The position numbers and the translations under genes are program-made. Under the pieces are notes generated by a model that was not told the DNA's origin, ran no database searches, and worked only from the letters and a program-made list of their open reading frames with translations. From assembly GCF_934772795.1 (NCBI RefSeq), contig NZ_CAKVMR010000053.1:1-14688 (forward strand): a stretch of DNA of 14,688 nt. The letters are read 5' to 3'. This DNA is from an uncultured Holdemanella sp. (GTDB taxonomy: Bacteria; Bacillota_I; Bacilli_A; Erysipelotrichales; Erysipelotrichaceae). Shown piece after piece: positions 7,141 to 14,635 of the stretch. Numbering within the stretch: position 1 is the first letter of the stretch; every line of letters begins with the position of its first letter.

Positions 7141-7629
7141 ATGTCGAATCCAAATGATGGATATGCCAAAAGAAAAGAGATGAATGTGCAGGGATTGGCT
7201 TGTACATTCACTCTTTCGAATATCGATGCTTATTTTCTTGTAGAAGACGAGCGAGTTTCGTATAAAAGTAAAGTGGTTGCGTCTGGAATGATGTATCGCA
7301 TTCTTGGTAAGAATACGGATATTTTAGTGTTTGTGGATACCATTCCTTACATTCCAAATAATGCGATGTCTTATGATGAAGTGGTTCGTGTTGAATTTGA
7401 AGGACTAGATTATGATGTCTTAGACATACTTTCTTATAAGGCGAGTGTGGCTGAGGAATTAGAAGAGCTAAATATAATAAAAAGAACATATTTGGTGGAT
7501 ATGCCAAGTATGAATAGTGGTGTACTAAGAATTGAGATTTCAAGCAATGTGGATGTCTTTGATGGTTTGGTACAAAAAATAGTAAATGAATTAAGAATCC
7601 AATCAATGGATACATGGGAAGAGGTGTAG
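7141..7629 (+). CDS. Array-domain protein without signal peptide, possibly decaying
   Basis: Product of 162 residues. It matches the previous protein from its pre-domain segment onward: AKRKEMNVQGLACTFTLSNIDAYFLV aligns with ADRKEYESEGLACNFKLPNLDSFYLV at a position about 48 residues into that protein. It therefore lacks both the signal peptide and the linker. It is in the same frame as the previous gene, separated by a TAA and three sense codons (TTC TGC TTT), and its ATG has no ribosome site. An internal ATG at 7180 has a weak purine-rich stretch before it. It could be a cytoplasmic remnant, the second half of a broken two-domain lipoprotein, or be reached by reinitiation or readthrough. The domain itself is intact up to the final helix (VNELRIQSM). 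Confidence 0.6.
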   Translation: MSNPNDGYAKRKEMNVQGLACTFTLSNIDAYFLVEDERVSYKSKVVASGMMYRILGKNTDILVFVDTIPYIPNNAMSYDEVVRVEFEGLDYDVLDILSYKASVAEELEELNIIKRTYLVDMPSMNSGVLRIEISSNVDVFDGLVQKIVNELRIQSMDTWEEV

Positions 7630-7632
7630 TAT

Positions 7633-8979
7633 ATGGGATTAATTCGTGCTGGTGCTGGAGCTGTTGGTTCTGTTTTTGGCGATCAATGGAAGGAGTACTT
7701 TTATTGTGATGCATTAGAGCAGGATGTATTGGTTCGTAAGGGTTCTAAAAGGACGGGTAAAAAGTCGAGTAATAAAGGAAATGACAATATCATTTCAAAT
7801 GGTAGTGTGATTGCGGTTGCGGATGGTCAATGTATGTTGATCGTGGATCAGGGTCGTGTTGTTGAGCTTTGTGCAACGCCAGGAGAATTTGTGTATGATT
7901 CTTCAAGTGAACCTTCTATCTTTGCGGGAAGTTTAGGTCAGAGTATTAAGGATTCTTTCTCTACTATGGCTAAGCGTTTCACTTTTGGTGGAGATACTGC
8001 CAAGGATCAAAGAGTGTATTATGTGAACACAAAGGAAATGGGTGAAGTTCTATATGGAACGGCAACTCCAATTCCATTTAGAGTGGTTGTGAATGAAGAG
8101 TTGGGTTTCAAGTTGTCTGTAAAATTGCGTTGTAACGGTAACTTTACATATCGTGTGGCCGATCCAATCTTATTCTATACAAATGTTTGTGGAAATGTGG
8201 CAGAGGATTTTGAGTCTGAAACTATTGAGGCCAAACTTAAGGGTGAATTGATGACGGCTTTACAGCCTGCCTTGGCAAAATTAAGTGCAGATCGTGTGAT
8301 GTATTATGAGATTCCGGCTCACACAATGGATGTTGCGGCAGCTTTAAATGATGAGTTGAGTGATATTTGGCGTGCTAAGCGTGGTTTGGAAGTTGTCTCT
8401 TTCAATATTAACTCTTTGAGTATTCCTGAAGATCAAGAAAAGAAGATCACAGAGTGGGAAGAAAATGCGATGACGATGAATCAAACGGTTGCGGCTAGTC
8501 GTTTGGTTGGTGCCCAGGCTACGGCTATGAAGGATGCTGCCAATAATGCGTCTGGTGCAATGACTGGATTTATGGGTATGGGTATGGCCATGAATCAGGG
8601 TGGTATTAATGCGCAAAACTTATATGCGGCGGGTGCTGCTGCTCAACCAGCTCCAACTCCAACTCCAACACCGACTCCTGCACCTACGCCTGAGGCAAAG
8701 GCAGATGGCTGGACTTGTCCAACTTGTGGACATGTCGCAAGTGGTAAGTTCTGTCCGGAGTGTGGAACGCCTAAACCAAGTGTTGAAGGTTGGGCTTGTC
8801 CGACTTGTGGAACTATAAATAAGGGTAAATTCTGTACAGAGTGTGGTGCAAAAAAGCCGGCTCATGAACCGTTGTATCGTTGTGATAAGTGTGGTTGGCA
8901 GCCGGAGGATCCGCATCATCCACCTAAATTCTGTCCGGAGTGTGGTGACCCATTTGATGATAATGACATAGAAAAGTAG
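7633..8979 (+). CDS. SPFH-domain protein with three C-terminal zinc ribbons (YdjI-like)
   Basis: Product of 448 residues, with GAGGTG at 7621-7626 upstream. The N-terminus (GDQWKEYFYCDALEQDVLVRKG) is typical of the YdjI branch of SPFH (stomatin/flotillin-like) proteins. The SPFH core and its helical arm run to about residue 300, followed by a Gly/Met-rich stretch (about 305-325) and a Pro-Thr repeat linker (about 339-355). Three zinc ribbons follow: C362/C365/C374/C377, C389/C392/C401/C404 and C417/C420/C434/C437. There is no signal peptide or membrane segment. In Bacillus subtilis, YdjI assembles at the membrane with YdjG and YdjH and with PspA; the next two genes here are the YdjG and YdjH counterparts. 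Related proteins are often annotated as virion core protein-like. The domain call is firm; a scaffold role at the membrane is inferred from the family. Confidence 0.88.
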   Translation: MGLIRAGAGAVGSVFGDQWKEYFYCDALEQDVLVRKGSKRTGKKSSNKGNDNIISNGSVIAVADGQCMLIVDQGRVVELCATPGEFVYDSSSEPSIFAGSLGQSIKDSFSTMAKRFTFGGDTAKDQRVYYVNTKEMGEVLYGTATPIPFRVVVNEELGFKLSVKLRCNGNFTYRVADPILFYTNVCGNVAEDFESETIEAKLKGELMTALQPALAKLSADRVMYYEIPAHTMDVAAALNDELSDIWRAKRGLEVVSFNINSLSIPEDQEKKITEWEENAMTMNQTVAASRLVGAQATAMKDAANNASGAMTGFMGMGMAMNQGGINAQNLYAAGAAAQPAPTPTPTPTPAPTPEAKADGWTCPTCGHVASGKFCPECGTPKPSVEGWACPTCGTINKGKFCTECGAKKPAHEPLYRCDKCGWQPEDPHHPPKFCPECGDPFDDNDIEK

Positions 8980-8991
8980 AGGGTTTTAATT

Positions 8992-10077
8992 ATGAGTACT
9001 TTACAAGAGTTTAAATGCCCTTGTTGTAATGGTGCCATTTCATTTGATACAAAACTTCAAAAGATGAAGTGTCCTTATTGTGATACAGAATTTTCTCTGG
9101 AAACACTTCAGCAATATGATTCTGTAAAGATTGAGGAAGAAGATCAATTTGAGTGGGATGTGAAGCCAGGTCAAGAGTGGGCTGAAAATGAAACCGATGG
9201 ATTATTGACATATGTTTGTAATTCGTGTGGTGGTGAAATTGTTGCGGATGAAAATATGGCGGCTGCATCTTGTCCGTTTTGTGGAAGTCCGATTGTCGTA
9301 AAGGAAAAATTGGGTGGTGTCTTAAAGCCGGATTTAGTAATTCCGTTTAAGTTGGATAAAAAGGCGGCTAAGGAAGGTTTGAAACAGCACTATAAGGGTA
9401 AGACTTTATTGCCTAAAGAATTCAAATCCGAAAATCATATTGAAGAAATCAAAGGTGTATATGTGCCTTTCTGGTTGTTTGATGCGGATGCCGATGGTGA
9501 GGTTCGTTATAATGCGACAAAGGTTCGTATGTGGTCGGATTCAGAATATGATTATACGGAAACCAAATACTATCGTTTATATCGTAAAGGACATGTAAGA
9601 TTTGAAAACATTCCGGTGGATGGTTCAAGCAAGATGCCAGATGATATGATGGAGTCTATTGAGCCTTATGACTTAAAAGATGCGGTAGATTTTCAGACGG
9701 CTTATTTAGCAGGTTTTTTAGCCGATAAATATGATGTGGATGCCGATTCAAGTATTGATCGTGCTAATACACGTGTAAAGAAGTCTACGGAAGATGCGTT
9801 TATGACCAATTGTGGTAAGTATGACACGGTTACTTGTGAGGATAGTGCAGTTCAAATTCAGAATGGTACGGCAAAATATGCGTTGTATCCAGTGTGGATC
9901 TTAAATACGAAGTGGAAGGGTGAAAACTACAGTTTTGCGATGAATGGTCAAACGGGTAAATTTGTAGGGAATCTTCCAGAAAATAAGAGCCTAGTTTACT
10001 TGTACTATGTAGTGATTACGCTTCTTGGAAGTGTTTTAGCTTATATCGCAATATTGATTATGAGTTGGGGAAAGTAG
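8992..10077 (+). CDS. TFIIB-type zinc-ribbon membrane protein (YdjG-like)
   Basis: Product of 361 residues, with a GAGGG site at about 8979-8983. Two zinc ribbons open the protein: C9-x2-C12 with C27-x2-C30, and C76-x2-C79 with C94-x2-C97. A long middle region (about 110-325) holds the VIPFKLDKKAA and GVYVPFWLFDADADG motifs and the LYPVWILNTKW segment typical of YdjG-like proteins. A single membrane segment lies at about 334-357, ending in SWGK. These proteins are sometimes misnamed as primosomal helicases because of the ribbons. In Bacillus subtilis, YdjG and YdjH are membrane partners of PspA and YdjI. With only one C-terminal membrane segment and no signal peptide, the zinc ribbons should face the cytoplasm, where they could contact the SPFH protein. 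The middle region probably binds a partner. Confidence 0.87.
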   Translation: MSTLQEFKCPCCNGAISFDTKLQKMKCPYCDTEFSLETLQQYDSVKIEEEDQFEWDVKPGQEWAENETDGLLTYVCNSCGGEIVADENMAAASCPFCGSPIVVKEKLGGVLKPDLVIPFKLDKKAAKEGLKQHYKGKTLLPKEFKSENHIEEIKGVYVPFWLFDADADGEVRYNATKVRMWSDSEYDYTETKYYRLYRKGHVRFENIPVDGSSKMPDDMMESIEPYDLKDAVDFQTAYLAGFLADKYDVDADSSIDRANTRVKKSTEDAFMTNCGKYDTVTCEDSAVQIQNGTAKYALYPVWILNTKWKGENYSFAMNGQTGKFVGNLPENKSLVYLYYVVITLLGSVLAYIAILIMSWGK

Positions 10078-10082
10078 GGGGT
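10076..10082 (+). promoter_or_regulatory. Shine-Dalgarno that fixes the TPM gene start
   Basis: AGGGGGT lies 6 nt before the ATG at 10088. A TTG at 10082 in the same frame overlaps this site and would add only two residues, so the ATG start is preferred. Confidence 0.7.
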
Positions 10083-10087
10083 TGTTT

Positions 10088-11332
10088 ATGAAAAAACTTA
10101 GTATTTTATGTTCATCTCTTCTACTTGCACTTATGATGTGCTTCCCGGTTTTTGCGAGTGAAGATCTAAGATATGTAGAGGATAATGCAGGTTTATTGAC
10201 TGCAAGTGAACAGCAGGAATTAAATGATACTTTAACTGAGATCAGTGAAAGACAAGGTGTAGATGTTGCCGTAATTACAGCGGATGATATGGGTGATCAA
10301 TCCATAGAAGACTACGCAAAAGCGAAATATGATGAGCGTGGCTATGGCGATGATGGTGCTTTATTGGTTGTCAATATGGAAGTTCGCAAGTGGTGGATGT
10401 CTACTTATGGAAAAGGTACTACAGCTATCTCGTCAGAAGATATTAGTACGATTGGTAGTGAGTTTGCGCCTTATTTAAGTAGTGGAAAATATGCGGATGC
10501 GTTTGAAACATACGCAAGACTTTGCGATGACTATATTACTAGAGCTCCAAATCTTTCCGAAGAGTATGCGCAAGCTTTAAGTGGTCTTACTTCATTACAA
10601 GATGGACTAAGATTTGTGAATGATGATGCGCGTTTATTAACTGAGGATGAAAGAAAAGAGTTAAATGATACTTTAACCCAAATTGGTAAGCGTCAAGGTT
10701 TAGATATTGCGATATTGACTACAAAAGATACGGGTGGTAAGGCACTTCTTGATTATGCGATGACGATGTATGAAGCGCTTGAGTATGGTCAGGGTAAAAA
10801 TAAAGATGGAATTCTTTTAGTTGTCAACATGGAAACACGTAAGTTCTGGATGGCCACTCATGGTTATGGTATTACAGCCTTTACGGATGCTGGAATTAGT
10901 TATATTAGTGAAAAGCTAGGTCCTTCTTTAAAGAAGGAGAAGTACATGAAGGCTTTTACAACGTTTGGTAGTCTTTGCGAAAAGTTTGTAGAAAAGGCAC
11001 ATAATGGTAGCCCTTATGATGTTGGAAATATGCCTTTTAAATGGCTTCCATGGTATTGTGTACCAATTTCTCTTTTAGTAGGTTTTATTTGTGCAGTCTT
11101 TGTGGTGAGTAAAAAGCGTGAACAGCTTCATTCTGTTGCGTTTGAAGACAAGGCACATAACTATATGAAGAAAAATACGTTGAAGATGAAAGAGTCTCAT
11201 GACTACTTCTTGTATCATACAATAACTCGTCATCGAATCAAATCTGACGATGATGATAGTTCGAGCGGAGGAAGTAGCACATATACTAGTAGTAGTGGCG
11301 ACACGTATGGTGGTGGTGGCGGTAGCTTCTAA
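10088..11332 (+). CDS. Membrane protein with two extracellular TPM domains (YdjH-like)
   Basis: Product of 414 residues. The signal peptide is residues 1-23 with cleavage after VFA. Two TPM domains (PF04536) follow at about 27-150 and 174-300. They share DxAxLL, ELNDTLT, RQG[VL]D[VI]A and LLVVNMExRK[WF]WM[SA]T blocks and are offset by 147 residues. The single membrane segment is at about 318-342, then a cytoplasmic Lys/His-rich region and a Ser/Gly tail ending GGGGGSF, usual for TPM proteins such as YgcG and YdjH. Most relatives have one TPM domain, so the tandem is an internal duplication. It is the last gene of the operon, with a terminator 7 nt after the stop. It probably senses or binds something at the outer membrane face and passes this to the YdjG-like and SPFH proteins; phosphatase activity claimed for some TPM proteins cannot be assumed. 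Confidence 0.88.
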   Translation: MKKLSILCSSLLLALMMCFPVFASEDLRYVEDNAGLLTASEQQELNDTLTEISERQGVDVAVITADDMGDQSIEDYAKAKYDERGYGDDGALLVVNMEVRKWWMSTYGKGTTAISSEDISTIGSEFAPYLSSGKYADAFETYARLCDDYITRAPNLSEEYAQALSGLTSLQDGLRFVNDDARLLTEDERKELNDTLTQIGKRQGLDIAILTTKDTGGKALLDYAMTMYEALEYGQGKNKDGILLVVNMETRKFWMATHGYGITAFTDAGISYISEKLGPSLKKEKYMKAFTTFGSLCEKFVEKAHNGSPYDVGNMPFKWLPWYCVPISLLVGFICAVFVVSKKREQLHSVAFEDKAHNYMKKNTLKMKESHDYFLYHTITRHRIKSDDDDSSSGGSSTYTSSSGDTYGGGGGSF

Positions 11333-11338
11333 TGCCGC

Positions 11339-11366
11339 AAAATGCAGGATCAAACCCCTGCATTTT
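11339..11366 (+). terminator. Rho-independent terminator of the operon
   Basis: AAAATGCAGG (11339-11348) pairs perfectly with CCTGCATTTT (11357-11366), with an 8-nt loop. T-rich sequence follows (ccattttaaat). The hairpin starts 7 nt after the TPM gene stop. The rest of the 116-nt gap up to 11448 is AT-rich and shows no gene or convincing sigma-A promoter, though it must hold the start of the next transcript if that gene is separate. Confidence 0.8.
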
Positions 11367-11448
11367 CCATTTTAAATGAATACATGTTTCTTGTAGCTAT
11401 CTGGAATAAAAAGGTAGGCTGTGTGAATAGAATAGGAGTTGATAATAT

Positions 11449-14400
11449 ATGAAAAAGAGTTGGACGAGTGTTGGACTTAGTCTATGTATGGTTTTGACTT
11501 TAACTCCGGTTACGGCAATCTATGCAGATGAGTTTGATGCTCATGAGGGTGTGATGGATCAAGAAATAGTTGAAGAAAAGGATTTAGATCTTGTAGAGGA
11601 AGAAGAACCCGTTGTTGAGGATGAATCTGAAGAAGTGATAGAACAAGTTGAATCTGAACCAGAAGAAGAGGTGGAGGTTGCGCCAATGATGTTAGCGGCG
11701 CCTGCACCTGTATCGAGTGGTTTGGCAATTGATGAAACAAACTTTCCGGATGCGAACTTTAGAAGCTATGTTTTAGCGAAATTTGATTCGAATGGAGATG
11801 AAAAGTTGGATGATGAGGAGATTGCGAATGTTAAATATATTTTTGCACCATCAAAAACGATTTCGAGTTTAAAGGGTATTGAGTATTTTACTGAACTTTT
11901 AGAATTGGATTGTGGAAATAATCAATTGACTTCATTAGATGTCAGTAAAAATACAAAGCTTGTTAAATTGATTTGTAGTAAAAATGCATTAACTTCTTTA
12001 AATACGAGTCATAATCCATTGTTAAAGAAGCTTGATATTTATGATAATAAGATTACTTCAATTGATGTAAGTCAGAATACAGAGTTAGAGACTTTGTATA
12101 TTGGGCGTAATCCGATTGAAACTTTAAATGTGAAAAACAATGTGAAGTTAATGGAGTTACAGAGCGAATTGAATAACTTAACATCAATTGATTTGAGTAA
12201 TAATTCGCCATCTATGACACTATATATGGCAAATAATATATATCCAATAACGGTTGGTAAGGGAAGAAGATTTGATTTATCAAAGCTTCCGGCTGGCTTT
12301 GATGTGAGTAAAACTTCGAATTGGCAAAATGCGACTGTGAATTCGGGTGTGTTGATTGTTGAGAATGGGAAAGATTTTGTTACGTATGATTATGATTGTG
12401 GAAATGGTCATAAAGTGAATTTTAGATTTAGAGTATATTCTAGCATTAAACAAGTATCTGTGCCTTGGGCCAAATATAAATATTTATATATGAATTTCTA
12501 TACTTATAATGGGAAAGAACAAGTAGGTGTAGATGCAGGTGAAGGCTATACACTTAGTGGTGACTATAAGAAAACGGATGCTGGAACGTATACAGCGAAA
12601 GTGAATTTACTTGATGGTTATGAATGGCAAGATGGTTCGACGGATGAAAAAACGATTGAATGGGAAATTCGCGAGGCTCAGCAGGATACGCCAGGTGGTT
12701 TACAGGGTGTAGCTCCTTCGAGTTCAAGTGCTAAGGATGGTAAGATTAAAGGTACAACATCCGCAATGCGTTATAAGAGAGCATTTATAACAGGTGATTA
12801 TGTTCATTATTGTGACGATGGAGAAACCACGGATCTAGAACCGGGCGAGTATGTAGTTTGGTATGTTAAGAAAACAAATTATGATGCAAGTCCTTATACG
12901 CATGTCATAGTTCCTAACTATGGTGATACAACAAGTAAGATTATTGTTCGTAATGGAACTGTGAATGGTAGTGATTCTTTAATTGTTTCCAAGAGTGATG
13001 TCGCAACGCTTGTAGCCAAAACGTCTGCTTCTTATGATAAAGAATTTGATAAATGGGTCATAAAGGCTGGTAAGGCGACAATTAAAGATGTAAATAGTGA
13101 AACTACAACAATTACAAATGTGGATGGCCCAGTTACAGTGGAAGCTGTTTATAAGGATAAGAAATTTGAACTTAATGTTGTCAATGGTACGGGTTCTGGA
13201 AGTTTTACACAGGGTACTGTTGTAGCAATCAAAGCGGATGCTCCACCTGCAGGAAAAGTATTCTGGAAATGGGAAGCATTAGTGGGGAATCCGTATATTC
13301 AAAATTGGTTAGAAGATACTACCGAAGTGATTATTAAACAAGCTGATGTAAAGATTAAAGCAGTATATAAGGATGCAATCCCAATTACGCCACCGGGACC
13401 TGCAAAATACGCATTAAAGGTTGACGGTGGAATTGGTTCTGGAGAATATGGCGAAAATAGTGAGGTCATTATTAAGGCATATGCGCCGGAGTTAGGTAAA
13501 GAATTCGATAAGTGGGAACTTGTTTCTGGTGATGTAGTCATTGAAGATGTTAATAGTGCAGTTACAAAAGTTACAACGAAGGCAATGGCCGCAAACATTA
13601 GGGCTGTATATAAGGAAAGTTCTATTCCTGCACCAACTTTGAAATTTGATTTAATTGTGAAGAATGGTACGGGTTCTGGAACGTATGAAGAAAATGAAGT
13701 TGTAAGTGTTAAAGCGGATGCACCTGTTGCTGGTATGGAATTTGATCGTTGGAAAACAAATTCAGGTAAGGTAACTTTTGACAATTATAAGAGTATAAAT
13801 ACAACTGTAACAATCTTGGATTCCAATGCTGAAATTGAAGCTTTATATAAGAAAATAGTTCCAGTTCATACGCATACTTATGGTAAGTGGAGTTATGATA
13901 ATATTGGACATTGGCAAGAGTGTACAGATCCATTGTGTCCAAATAAAGCGTATACGATAAAATATCAAGGTTATCATCAGTTTAGTACGAGCCGAGATAC
14001 TACATGTAATATTTGCGGTTACAAGCGAACTCTTCCAACATATAACTTTATTGATGGCGCAAATGGAGAGTGGATCAAGAATAGTGGTAAGAATCTTGGC
14101 TTCAAAACGGATGGTGAATTCTCTAAATTTACAGGTGTTAAGGTGGATGGCACTTTAATTGATGTAGATAAGTATACAGCGGTTACTGGTTCTACTCTTG
14201 TCACATTGAAGAAGGATTATCTTGAAACGTTGTCTGTTGGTAAACATACATTGACAGTGGTTTACACGGATGGAGAATGTACAACTGAATTTGAAGTGAA
14301 GAATAAAGTTGTTGAAAAGCCTGGAACAGAAGAAGATACTAAGCCTGGTACGGATACAGAAAATCCGGCAAAGCCAGAAGAGGGTAAGAATCCTGGAACA

Positions 14401-14613
14401 GATGCTGAAAAGCCAGGGAAAGAGGATACTAAGCCTAGTACGAATACAGAAAAGTCAACAACTTCAAAGGTAGATAAGAAGAAAGATGTTAAGTCGGATA
14501 AGAAGATGTCTTTGAATACGGCATACTCATATAATATGGGTCAATGGATGGCTTTATTGTTGATGAGTGGATTTGTGTTGGTATTAACTGTATTTAAGAA
14601 AAAGAGAAATTAA
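11449..14613 (+). CDS. Internalin-like LRR surface protein with InlB B-repeats
   Basis: Product of 1054 residues, ribosome site AATAGGAG (11431-11438). Layout: signal peptide 1-26 (cut after IYA); Glu-rich acidic region to about 75; EF-hand-like loop DSNGDEKLDDEE at 113-124; LRRs at about 135-268 with a 21-residue period (LTSLDVSxNTxL), the first two with Cys at the ladder position as in InlJ; an Ig/MBG-like module at about 334-405 (YNGKEQ, DAGTYTAKV, GYEWQDGS); an unnamed module to about 493; four divergent InlB B-repeats at about 497-803; a Cys/His-rich module at 808-862; an X2-like domain at about 865-950; a Pro/Gly/Glu/Lys linker; and a membrane segment at about 1032-1049 ending KKKRN. 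No LPXTG is seen, so it is probably membrane-anchored. A role in adhesion is inferred. Confidence 0.88.
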   Translation: MKKSWTSVGLSLCMVLTLTPVTAIYADEFDAHEGVMDQEIVEEKDLDLVEEEEPVVEDESEEVIEQVESEPEEEVEVAPMMLAAPAPVSSGLAIDETNFPDANFRSYVLAKFDSNGDEKLDDEEIANVKYIFAPSKTISSLKGIEYFTELLELDCGNNQLTSLDVSKNTKLVKLICSKNALTSLNTSHNPLLKKLDIYDNKITSIDVSQNTELETLYIGRNPIETLNVKNNVKLMELQSELNNLTSIDLSNNSPSMTLYMANNIYPITVGKGRRFDLSKLPAGFDVSKTSNWQNATVNSGVLIVENGKDFVTYDYDCGNGHKVNFRFRVYSSIKQVSVPWAKYKYLYMNFYTYNGKEQVGVDAGEGYTLSGDYKKTDAGTYTAKVNLLDGYEWQDGSTDEKTIEWEIREAQQDTPGGLQGVAPSSSSAKDGKIKGTTSAMRYKRAFITGDYVHYCDDGETTDLEPGEYVVWYVKKTNYDASPYTHVIVPNYGDTTSKIIVRNGTVNGSDSLIVSKSDVATLVAKTSASYDKEFDKWVIKAGKATIKDVNSETTTITNVDGPVTVEAVYKDKKFELNVVNGTGSGSFTQGTVVAIKADAPPAGKVFWKWEALVGNPYIQNWLEDTTEVIIKQADVKIKAVYKDAIPITPPGPAKYALKVDGGIGSGEYGENSEVIIKAYAPELGKEFDKWELVSGDVVIEDVNSAVTKVTTKAMAANIRAVYKESSIPAPTLKFDLIVKNGTGSGTYEENEVVSVKADAPVAGMEFDRWKTNSGKVTFDNYKSINTTVTILDSNAEIEALYKKIVPVHTHTYGKWSYDNIGHWQECTDPLCPNKAYTIKYQGYHQFSTSRDTTCNICGYKRTLPTYNFIDGANGEWIKNSGKNLGFKTDGEFSKFTGVKVDGTLIDVDKYTAVTGSTLVTLKKDYLETLSVGKHTLTVVYTDGECTTEFEVKNKVVEKPGTEEDTKPGTDTENPAKPEEGKNPGTDAEKPGKEDTKPSTNTEKSTTSKVDKKKDVKSDKKMSLNTAYSYNMGQWMALLLMSGFVLVLTVFKKKRN
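12937..13860 (+). repeat. Four divergent InlB B-repeats in coding sequence
   Basis: Four in-frame units of about 72-80 codons start near 12937, 13162, 13405 and 13642. Each has an NGTGSG-like turn, a central EFDKW/WKW block and a terminal I(R/K/E)A(V/L)YK strand. Units 2 and 4 share an identical 18-nt stretch at 13183-13200 and 13663-13680 (AATGGTACGGGTTCTGGA), so exchange between them is fairly recent or selected. The family is common in Gram-positive surface proteins. Confidence 0.8.
14302..14460 (+). repeat. Imperfect linker repeat, 90-bp period
   Basis: The stretch beginning GATACTAAGCCT at 14335 recurs at 14425 with few changes, so the Pro/Gly/Glu/Lys linker (EDTKPGTDTE and EDTKPSTNTE) has a 30-residue period. 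It is a cell-wall-spanning spacer before the membrane anchor. Confidence 0.75.
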
Positions 14614-14635
14614 GGCGCAATAAATTTGGATGGGG

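Larger units (their letters stand above)
127..11332 (+). other. Thirteen-gene operon
   Basis: Thirteen genes on one strand have overlaps of 8-14 nt or gaps of at most 14 nt. Hairpin terminators lie only before the first (7-68) and after the last (11339-11366). No internal gap is long enough to hold a full promoter outside coding sequence. Gene order: two zinc-knuckle proteins, an RsiV-like lipoprotein, seven array-domain genes, then SPFH, zinc-ribbon membrane and TPM proteins. Promoters inside coding sequence cannot be excluded. Confidence 0.7.

Noticed and set aside
7208..7714. 168-codon minus-strand open frame opposite the signal-less array gene and the SPFH start
   Set aside because: Its translation is rich in His, Pro and Gln with no domain look, it has no ribosome site, and it crosses two genes with good homology on the other strand. 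It is a shadow frame.
8992..10077. Primosomal/helicase annotation for the zinc-ribbon membrane protein
   Set aside because: There are no Walker motifs or helicase segments; only the zinc ribbons resemble those of such proteins, and the C-terminal membrane segment argues for YdjG type.
13299..13784. 161-codon minus-strand frame inside the B-repeats
   Set aside because: It follows the repeat periodicity of the surface gene, giving repeated Ser/Thr/Val-rich segments. It reflects codon bias of the repeats and has no start signal.
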